Shown here: in pieces, positions 58,309 through 64,000 of the stretch | Numbering within the stretch: the first letter of the stretch is position 1 | Layout: each line of letters starts with the position of its first letter | Assembly: GCA_965228615.1 (NCBI GenBank) | Contig: CBDDHT010000003.1 | Coordinates: 744,001 to 808,000, forward strand | Length of the DNA: 64,000 nucleotides | Source: CBDDHT01 sp965228615 | GTDB taxonomy: Bacteria > Pseudomonadota > Alphaproteobacteria > Rhizobiales > Methyloligellaceae | Direction of reading: 5' to 3' | Translations under genes and position numbers: made by a program | The notes under the pieces: generated by a model | The model's input: only the letters and a program-made list of their open reading frames with translations | What the model was told of the DNA's origin: nothing | Database searches by the model: none

Positions 58309-59187
58309 TCACGGCCGCCAGTCAAATTCCTCCGCCGCGGCCTGAAACTCACGCAACGCGGGCGAAACGGTTCCACTCGCAGTCATTACAAGCTCCAATT
58401 TCCGCAAGCTTGCCATATCACTTATCGGGCGATGCACGACCTTATCCAAGACCACCGAACTCTCCGGTAAGACAGCCACACCCATTCCACTATTGATGAG
58501 ATCCAGAATCCAATCCTCACGTTCGCTCCGCAATGTGATGTTGAGATCGAGACCGCTTGCACGCGTGAAGTCGATGAATTCATCCCTGAATTCACAATGT
58601 AGTCGGTCCAGATAAGGTTCACCCGCAACGTCTGCCAGGGGCACTGCGTCAAAGTCGCTGAATCTGTGACCGTTAGCGAATGCCACAACCATTCTTTCTT
58701 CGAAGAGATTGACGGCTTGAAAGCGTTGATCGTGTTTGACGTCTCGAGCGCAGAACACACAGTCGAGTGCACCGCTAAGGAGTAGCTCGGGAATGATCGC
58801 GGCGGTTACGTCGTGAAGAGTTACGCGTATGCGCGGAAATTCGATGAGAAAGGTCTGGAGAAAGCGACCGAAGCGACGAGGACCAATCGTGCACATCACA
58901 CCGATGTCGAGAATTTCGACATGCTCATTCGAAGCAATCTTCGCGGCTTCGGCCGCCTTGCGCCGACTATCCTCGATGCGCTCGAAGTGCACCCGCATCG
59001 TGTGGCCGAATTCGGTGAGCTCAACCTGTTGTGAGTTCCTGTTGAACAAAGCTGCGCCAAGGTTCTCTTCCAGCTTGCGGATTGCCTTCGACAATGCGGG
59101 TTGCGACACGCTGCAGGCTTCGGCTGCATTCGTGAAATTCAAAGACTCAGCGACGGCCAGAAAATACCGGATTTGAGAAAGTTCCAT
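58309..59187 (-). CDS. LysR-family regulator beside cytochrome P460 gene
   Basis: This 292-residue LysR protein has its helix-turn-helix at the start (NFTNAAEACSVSQPALSKAI, residues 18-37) and a ligand-binding domain with LDIGVMCTIGPRRFGRFL. The ATG at 59187 follows GGAGAG. It is divergent from the cytochrome P460 gene, which is its probable target. Confidence 0.92.
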   Translation of the reverse strand: MELSQIRYFLAVAESLNFTNAAEACSVSQPALSKAIRKLEENLGAALFNRNSQQVELTEFGHTMRVHFERIEDSRRKAAEAAKIASNEHVEILDIGVMCTIGPRRFGRFLQTFLIEFPRIRVTLHDVTAAIIPELLLSGALDCVFCARDVKHDQRFQAVNLFEERMVVAFANGHRFSDFDAVPLADVAGEPYLDRLHCEFRDEFIDFTRASGLDLNITLRSEREDWILDLINSGMGVAVLPESSVVLDKVVHRPISDMASLRKLELVMTASGTVSPALREFQAAAEEFDWRP

Positions 59188-59334
59188 CACGTCTCTCCGT
59201 GTTGCATGGCGCATCTGAACCACACAATAACCACCGGGAATGAAGGCAATAACTTATTGATATTTCACAATTTATTCTATCTGCACTAAAGCTCTTCATA
59301 ACTGCAACAGAGACAGAAAACAAGAGGTTAGCCT

Positions 59335-59949
59335 ATGCGCAAATTTTCTATTTCCACCATCGTGTGCGGTGCCATACTAACCATGATCGGCACGGGATAC
59401 AGCGTCACGAGCACGGCGCAAGATGGCATTGTAGCGGCGAATTTCACAAGTGATGGTCAAGTCAAGATTCCCCTGAACTGGCGACAGTGGGTCTACATTG
59501 GAACGCCGCTAACGCCCAATGCACTCAACAATGGCAAAGCGCCATTTCCAGAATTCCACAATGTCTACATGGAGCCCTCCGCCTATGCCCATTGGGCGAA
59601 GACAGGCAAATTTGCGGAAGGAACGCAGATTGCCAAGGAACTCGTCCTGGTTCGAGAAAAGAGCAAGGACGAAATGAACAAGGACGGATCAACCGCCGAA
59701 GTCTCGGGGACCGGCTACTTTCAAGGTGAGTTTCAAGGCCTTGAGTTGACGATCAAAGATACCAAACGTTTTGCGAAAGAGCCTGGTGGCTGGGCGTATT
59801 TCAGCTTCGGGCACAAGGCACCACCCTATGCACAGACCGCCAAGGCCTTCCCGACGGAAAGTTGTAATGCCTGCCATCAGGCGTCCGCCGACGACGATTG
59901 GGTGTTCACACAGTTCTACCCGGTGCTCAGGGCCTCCAAGCCCAAATGA
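59335..59949 (+). CDS. Cytochrome P460 family protein
   Basis: This 204-residue exported protein has a signal peptide and one c-type heme motif near the C-terminus (CNACH, Cys177-His181). The N-terminal half (IPLNWRQWVYIGTPLTPNAL, FPEFHNVYMEPSAYAHW) and PGGWAYFSFG match cytochrome P460 and the related c'-beta type. Family members oxidise hydroxylamine or bind nitric oxide. The lysine cross-link residue of true P460 is not certain from inspection. The ATG at 59335 has AGAGG upstream, and a hairpin follows the gene. Confidence 0.88.
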   Translation: MRKFSISTIVCGAILTMIGTGYSVTSTAQDGIVAANFTSDGQVKIPLNWRQWVYIGTPLTPNALNNGKAPFPEFHNVYMEPSAYAHWAKTGKFAEGTQIAKELVLVREKSKDEMNKDGSTAEVSGTGYFQGEFQGLELTIKDTKRFAKEPGGWAYFSFGHKAPPYAQTAKAFPTESCNACHQASADDDWVFTQFYPVLRASKPK

Positions 59950-59955
59950 GCAGCG

Positions 59956-59992
59956 TGCCAGGGGAGATGGCGCCCGCCCTGCTCCCCTGGCA
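59956..59992 (+). terminator. Terminator hairpin after cytochrome P460
   Basis: TGCCAGGGGAG (59956-59966) pairs perfectly with CTCCCCTGGCA (59982-59992) over a 15-nt loop, seven bases after the P460 stop. No U-run follows. It may end the P460 transcript or set the level of the lipase gene. Confidence 0.65.
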
Positions 59993-60056
59993 ACCCGCTC
60001 ACCTGGTCTCACACCCGCCACTGCTGTTGAACCGCCAAGAAAACCATTGCCAAGTC

Positions 60057-61538
60057 ATGATGCGTAGATGTTCGGATGCTATCGATACTGCCCGAACCGT
60101 TCTCGCCATCACGATGGTTCTGAGTTTGACGTCCTGCAGTTCCGTCAATCTGAACCAACCTGATCTGGCCAAGCTTTATAATCGTAGCGCCTCTCATCAC
60201 GACGCCACCCGCAATCCTATCATTGCGATACCCGGACTACTGGGTTCAAAGCTGACTGACACCCGAACCGGCCAAGTAATCTGGGGAGGGTATGACGGAA
60301 TTTCGGCAAATCCCAAGCGGCCGGAAGGCCTTAGACAGCTGGCCTTGCCCATCGGTTACGGGCATGAGCCTCTTTCGAAACTGAGGGATGGAATAAAACC
60401 AACGGGTGCCCTTGAGCGGGCGCGGATCAAGCTTGCAGGCATTCCCATCGGCCTCGAAGTTTATGCCGGCCTGCTGCATACGCTTGGCGCGGGAGGCTAC
60501 CGCGACCGGACCCTCGGACTGTCTGGTCAGATTGACTATGGCACGGATCATTTTACGTGCTTTCAGTTCTCTTATGACTGGCGACGTGACATTGTCGAGT
60601 CTGCTCAGGAGCTCAAACGTTTTGTGCTGAAGAAACGAGCCTTCGTGCGGCGCGAATACAAAAAACGATTTGGCATAGACAATCCACGCATCAAATTCGA
60701 TATAGCCGCCCATTCCATGGGTGGCCTCGTCGCGCGTTACTTCCTCATGTATGGCGCTCAGGACCTGCCCGCAGATGGCTCGCTCCCCAAACTGACCTGG
60801 GAAGGCGCGAATTACGTCGAACGCGTCATATTCATCGGCACACCCAATGCAGGGTCGGTAACGGCTTTCAATGATCTCGTGAATGGCAGGAAGCTAGCGC
60901 CCCTGATCCCCTTTTTTCCCGCAGGCTTGTTGGGAACCTATCCATCCATCTACCAGCTGATGGCGCGGTCACGCCACGGTGCGTATGTTTGGGACGGGAA
61001 CGATAAAAAACGTGTGACGAATATCCTAGACCCTACTCTATGGAAAACGCGCAACTGGGGCTTGGCTTCGCCTCGTCAGGCCGACACTCTGGCGCACCTC
61101 ATGCCGGATATCGCAAGCGCATCGGACCGACGTCGGCGGGCCCTTGCACTACAGGCCAGAATACTGAAGCGAACCCAAAACTTCCAAAAGGCCATGGACC
61201 GACCGGCACGGCCTCCGAAGGGCCTTCAGATGATCCTGGTTGCCGGTGACGGTCATGAAACACCACAAAAGATATCGATCCCTTCCGATGCCATCGGTGG
61301 CGGCGTTCAGATTGCGGGAAATGGCGAAGGCGACGGGACAGTCTTGCGGTCGAGTGCCTTACTGGACGAGCGCGAAGGTCAAAAATGGCAGCCGACAGTC
61401 CGGTCCCCGATTCAATTCCAGTTGACGATGTTTCTGCCTCAAAAGCATCTCGAAATCACCAAGAGTCCGATTTTTCGCGATAACGTCCTTCATTGGCTTT
61501 TGGAGGATCCACGCAACGGCACATCGAAGAGTCGGTGA
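60057..61538 (+). CDS. LCAT-like lipase, probable lipoprotein
   Basis: This 493-residue protein has a lipobox (LSLTSC, Cys27) and a lecithin:cholesterol-acyltransferase-like alpha/beta hydrolase domain. It shows IIAIPGLLGSKL (about 55-66), the segment YDWRRDIVESAQEL, the nucleophile elbow DIAAHSMGGLVARY (Ser220) and FIGTPNAGS. A late GDGTVLRSSAL segment resembles the LCAT region before the catalytic histidine. The ATG at 60057 (or 60060) is the best start; upstream in-frame codons overlap the P460 gene. Confidence 0.87.
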   Translation: MMRRCSDAIDTARTVLAITMVLSLTSCSSVNLNQPDLAKLYNRSASHHDATRNPIIAIPGLLGSKLTDTRTGQVIWGGYDGISANPKRPEGLRQLALPIGYGHEPLSKLRDGIKPTGALERARIKLAGIPIGLEVYAGLLHTLGAGGYRDRTLGLSGQIDYGTDHFTCFQFSYDWRRDIVESAQELKRFVLKKRAFVRREYKKRFGIDNPRIKFDIAAHSMGGLVARYFLMYGAQDLPADGSLPKLTWEGANYVERVIFIGTPNAGSVTAFNDLVNGRKLAPLIPFFPAGLLGTYPSIYQLMARSRHGAYVWDGNDKKRVTNILDPTLWKTRNWGLASPRQADTLAHLMPDIASASDRRRRALALQARILKRTQNFQKAMDRPARPPKGLQMILVAGDGHETPQKISIPSDAIGGGVQIAGNGEGDGTVLRSSALLDEREGQKWQPTVRSPIQFQLTMFLPQKHLEITKSPIFRDNVLHWLLEDPRNGTSKSR

Positions 61539-61566
61539 TGCTACTCCGAAGCCTGTGGACACTGCT

Positions 61567-61761
61567 CTAGCGAGACACCAATCTTCTCGCACGCCGGACG
61601 AGAATCCCAATTGCATTCCGCCGCAATTGCAGGGGCGCAAAGGCCTGCGAACGGTTCCCGCTTGACCGCCTGTTGAGAAGACGCAGTGCCGCCCGGTGCT
61701 GATCAAGCGGCGTTACGACCATATCGGCGATGTCGCAGTGAATCTTCGATTTCTTATGCAT
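61567..61761 (-). CDS. Small basic protein divergent from LysR
   Basis: This 64-residue frame starts with ATG at 61761, which has a strong AAGGAG site seven bases upstream. The product begins MHKKSKIHCDIADMVVTPLD and ends with an Arg-rich region (LQLRRNAIGILVRRARRLVSR in part). No membrane helix or family is seen. It is divergent from the LysR gene at 61874 and might be its regulated target or a small regulator. Confidence 0.55.
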   Translation of the reverse strand: MHKKSKIHCDIADMVVTPLDQHRAALRLLNRRSSGNRSQAFAPLQLRRNAIGILVRRARRLVSR

Positions 61762-61852
61762 TGCATTCTCCTTTGGTGCGTCAGTCCGCCTTATGAGGAG
61801 AAAGATAGTGTTGCCCGAAATGTAGGTAAAATATATATGTTCGCATATTTCA

Positions 61853-61867
61853 ATATCTTTGAGATAT
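61853..61867. promoter_or_regulatory. Palindrome near the LysR start
   Basis: ATATCT-TTG-AGATAT is a perfect 6+6 palindrome just before the LysR start at 61874, in an AT-rich divergent promoter. It could be the LysR autoregulatory site. Confidence 0.45.
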
Positions 61868-61873
61868 GTCAAT

Positions 61874-62791
61874 ATGGAACTCAGACACCTGCGCTATTTC
61901 GTGGCCGTGGCCGAGGAACAGCATGTCACACGGGCCGCCAAGCGCCTCGGTATTCAACAACCACCGCTCAGCCAGCAGATCCGGTCGCTTGAAGACGAGC
62001 TCGAAGTCCAGCTCCTGCGTCGCATGCCACGCGGCGTCGAACTCACGGACGCCGGCCGTGTCTTTTTTGCCGACGCTCGTGCGATTCTTGCTCAAGCCGA
62101 TCAGGCAAAAGCGAAAGCGAAACAGACTGCCCGCGGCGAACAAGGCAAGATCATTGTTGGCTTTACCACCTCAGCGCCCCTCAATTCCTTTATTACCGGT
62201 GTCATTCGATACTATCGGGACGCCTACCCGGGGGTTTCGCTTGTCCTGGAGGAAGGCAATACAGGTACATTGGTAGATGCTATCTGCTCAGAGAAGATCG
62301 ATGTGGCATTCATTCGGTCGCGCATCGCAGACCGCGAAGGTCTGGCGACGTACACGCTGCTGAAGGAAGAGATGGTTGCCGCCCTCCCCGCTGCTCACCC
62401 GCTGGCACAAACGCTGCCTGAAAACACGGTTGAGCTCTTAGCGCTCTCGGACCTGGCGTCTGAGCCCTTCATTCTATATCGGCGCAACGCCTTACCAGGT
62501 CTCTACGATACAATCATCAGTGGCTGCGAACGCGTTGGTTTCAATCCTCGAATCGCTCAGGAAGCGCCTCAGATCATCTCGACGCTGAACCTCGTGGCCG
62601 CGGGACTCGGCGTGACAATCGTACCGGCCTCTCTGCGCAACCTCGCGATGCCCGGCATCGTGTTCCGCGCATTGAAACCTAAGCCACGTCTTATTGCGCC
62701 AATCAATCTGGCTTGCCGGACAGTCGACCACTCAGCGTCTGCCCGAAAATTCGTACAACTTGTGCGCAAGCGCGCGAGAAAAATCCTATAG
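61874..62791 (+). CDS. LysR-family regulator, BenM/CatR-like
   Basis: This 305-residue LysR protein has its helix-turn-helix at the N-terminus (HVTRAAKRLGIQQPPLSQQI, residues 17-36) and a substrate domain with IIVGFTTSAPLNSFITGVI. The LGIQQPPLSQQIRSLE form is seen in the BenM/CatM/CbnR branch. ATG at 61874 is preferred to ATG-less upstream in-frame codons; the site just upstream is AT-rich with no clear ribosome binding site. It is followed by a cytochrome gene 59 bases downstream. Confidence 0.92.
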   Translation: MELRHLRYFVAVAEEQHVTRAAKRLGIQQPPLSQQIRSLEDELEVQLLRRMPRGVELTDAGRVFFADARAILAQADQAKAKAKQTARGEQGKIIVGFTTSAPLNSFITGVIRYYRDAYPGVSLVLEEGNTGTLVDAICSEKIDVAFIRSRIADREGLATYTLLKEEMVAALPAAHPLAQTLPENTVELLALSDLASEPFILYRRNALPGLYDTIISGCERVGFNPRIAQEAPQIISTLNLVAAGLGVTIVPASLRNLAMPGIVFRALKPKPRLIAPINLACRTVDHSASARKFVQLVRKRARKIL

Positions 62792-62850
62792 TCTAGGTGT
62801 TCATATACTGCGGCTCTCGACGCCAACCAGCACATCATGAGGAACCTGCA

Positions 62851-63327
62851 ATGAGAAGGATTGTTTGGATTGCATTGGCATTGTCGATCCTACTTCCAAC
62901 CAGCATTCATGCCGCCGATTCAGTTGGACCGAAACTGACCAGCAAATTGAAGGATCTGCTGACCAAAGAAATGCAGCAGGTTGGTCAGGCAACTGGTGAC
63001 TTGGCGCAAGCGATTGCTACCGGCGATCACAAGAACGCAAAGACGCTCGCCACTGGCATCCGCGACAGTTTCATATTGAAAAAATCGCTGACAGCTCAAG
63101 ACAAAAAGGAGCTGATGGGTGCGGTGCCGCCTGAATTCATTGCGCTCGATCGCCACTTTCATGCTCTTGCAGGGAAACTGGCCCATGCAGCGGAATTGAA
63201 CGACAGCCAGATCCAGGGCTTTTTCTTTTCTGAGATGTTGGAGGCTTGCGTGGCCTGTCACAGCAAGTATGCGAAAAACCGATTTCCCGGACTCGATACG
63301 GCTCATCCCGGTGCGCACAAACACTAG
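62851..63327 (+). CDS. c-type cytochrome, c'-like
   Basis: This 158-residue exported protein has a signal peptide (IVWIALALSILLPTSIHA) and a four-helix-like mature part with one heme motif near its end, CVACH (Cys133-His137), as in class II cytochromes c'. Members of this class bind nitric oxide or carry electrons. The ATG at 62851 has AGGAA upstream. The GNAT gene starts one base after its stop. Confidence 0.82.
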   Translation: MRRIVWIALALSILLPTSIHAADSVGPKLTSKLKDLLTKEMQQVGQATGDLAQAIATGDHKNAKTLATGIRDSFILKKSLTAQDKKELMGAVPPEFIALDRHFHALAGKLAHAAELNDSQIQGFFFSEMLEACVACHSKYAKNRFPGLDTAHPGAHKH

Positions 63328-63328
63328 A

Positions 63329-63772
63329 ATGCCCGGCAAGACCTGGATCATCCGACCCGCGCAGTTGCCGGACACAGACGCTCTCACCAGGTGCATCGAT
63401 GGGGCATACGCCATCTACGCAGACCGCATCACAGATCTGCCGGCGGTATCCGATGGCGTTGGCCATGACATAGAGATTCATCGTGTCTGGGTGGCTGAGT
63501 TGGAAGGGTCGGTTATAGGCGGTCTGATCCTGATCCCCCATGACGGATATGCCGTATTGGCCAATGTCGCTGTCGATCCGGCGTCATCCGGTCTAGGCGT
63601 GGGTCGCGGCCTTATCGAATGTGCAGAAGCGGCGTGTCGAAGTCTTGGGCTTCAAGAACTTCGTCTCAGTACCCACTCGGAAATGCCGGAAAATGTTGAG
63701 CTTTACGAGCACCTTGGATGGAAGAAATCGAGCCGATCAGGCAACAAGATACACATGATCAAAGTCATATAG
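63329..63772 (+). CDS. GNAT-family N-acetyltransferase
   Basis: This 147-residue acetyltransferase has the beta4/loop region YAVLANVAVDPASSGLGVGR and GLIECAEAACRSLG for acetyl-CoA binding. The C-terminal segment NVELYEHLGWKKSSRSG is typical of GNAT proteins acting on small molecules. The start at 63329 lies one base after the cytochrome stop, so the two are translationally linked. Confidence 0.88.
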   Translation: MPGKTWIIRPAQLPDTDALTRCIDGAYAIYADRITDLPAVSDGVGHDIEIHRVWVAELEGSVIGGLILIPHDGYAVLANVAVDPASSGLGVGRGLIECAEAACRSLGLQELRLSTHSEMPENVELYEHLGWKKSSRSGNKIHMIKVI

Positions 63773-63817
63773 AGATTCGGGAGATAACCGCAATTCCGTC
63801 GCCGATCTATACGCCCC

Positions 63818-64000
63818 TCACATCTGCTCTGCAATCTCCCGGCTGACGTCCAGGAAACTCCGGATCAATCTAGCATCGCTCCGTTCACGAAGATGGGCAA
63901 TCTGCCTGTACATCATTGCGCCACAATCCGGAATGGCGATTTCACGAAGCCGGTCGTCGGTGGCAAGACCCTGTTCGCCGACAATGCCGATCCCCAACCC
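63818..64000 (-). CDS. LysR-family regulator, C-terminal part (cut by window edge)
   Basis: The last 60 residues of a protein read leftwards from the window edge to a TGA at 63818. The segment GLGIGIVGEQGLATDDRL followed by EIAIPDCGAMMYRQIAHLRE matches the end of the ligand-binding domain of LysR regulators. The start is beyond base 64000. It converges on the GNAT gene. Confidence 0.75.
   Translation of the reverse strand, partial: GLGIGIVGEQGLATDDRLREIAIPDCGAMMYRQIAHLRERSDARLIRSFLDVSREIAEQM

Overview
The window reads as chromosomal DNA of an alphaproteobacterium, probably of the order Hyphomicrobiales or a close relative. This rests on gene content: tripartite (TRAP) transporters, a trxB-LysR pair, a DUF1127 protein, caspase-like/Sel1/TPR envelope proteins and a bactofilin. 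GC content looks moderately high. I saw no rRNA, tRNA, CRISPR array, integrase, transposase or phage gene. I cannot name the species.

Region 1 (1-15 kb) looks like a catabolic block for hydantoins, D-amino acids and related sulfur compounds. It holds an ATP-dependent hydantoinase pair (hyuA-hyuB), an RTX protein, a TRAP transporter on the minus strand, a D-amino-acid aminotransferase, a HypT-like LysR regulator, a D-cysteine desulfhydrase/L-cysteate lyase family enzyme and a second TRAP transporter. Both TRAP operons carry a strong inverted repeat between the binding-protein gene and the permease genes.

Region 2 (15-24 kb) is the least ordinary. A secreted caspase-like domain is fused to a parvulin prolyl isomerase. 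Next come two tandem copies of a two-gene module, each a TAXI-type periplasmic binding protein followed by an acidic single-pass membrane protein with a C-terminal Sel1-like domain. No TRAP permease lies next to them. Copies of a roughly 107-bp double-hairpin repeat lie here and at 32.7 kb.

Region 3 (24-41.5 kb) holds an RND efflux pair, a run of GNAT / alpha-beta hydrolase / VOC genes, a divergent EF-G-like GTPase, msrP, trxB with a LysR gene, an SDR, a patatin lipoprotein with a newly noted 38-residue membrane peptide downstream, a Leu/Phe/Val-type dehydrogenase and an SAF-domain oxidoreductase.

Region 4 (41.5-53 kb) holds a membrane-anchored TPR protein divergent from a VIT-VWA protein, a DUF1127 operon, a BTAD-TolB_N-TPR regulator, OsmC, a Tat-exported aldo/keto reductase, a DUF6064 membrane protein and a C45-type hydrolase.

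Region 5 (53-64 kb) holds a bactofilin, a delta-class carbonic anhydrase, a redoxin, and a secreted protein facing a Cys4 MarR regulator across a pair of perfect inverted operators. It continues with a CRP-like site, a HAD phosphatase, three LysR regulators (the last one partial), a cytochrome P460, a lipoprotein lipase and a c'-like cytochrome. The P460 and c'-like cytochrome suggest handling of nitrogen oxides or hydroxylamine.
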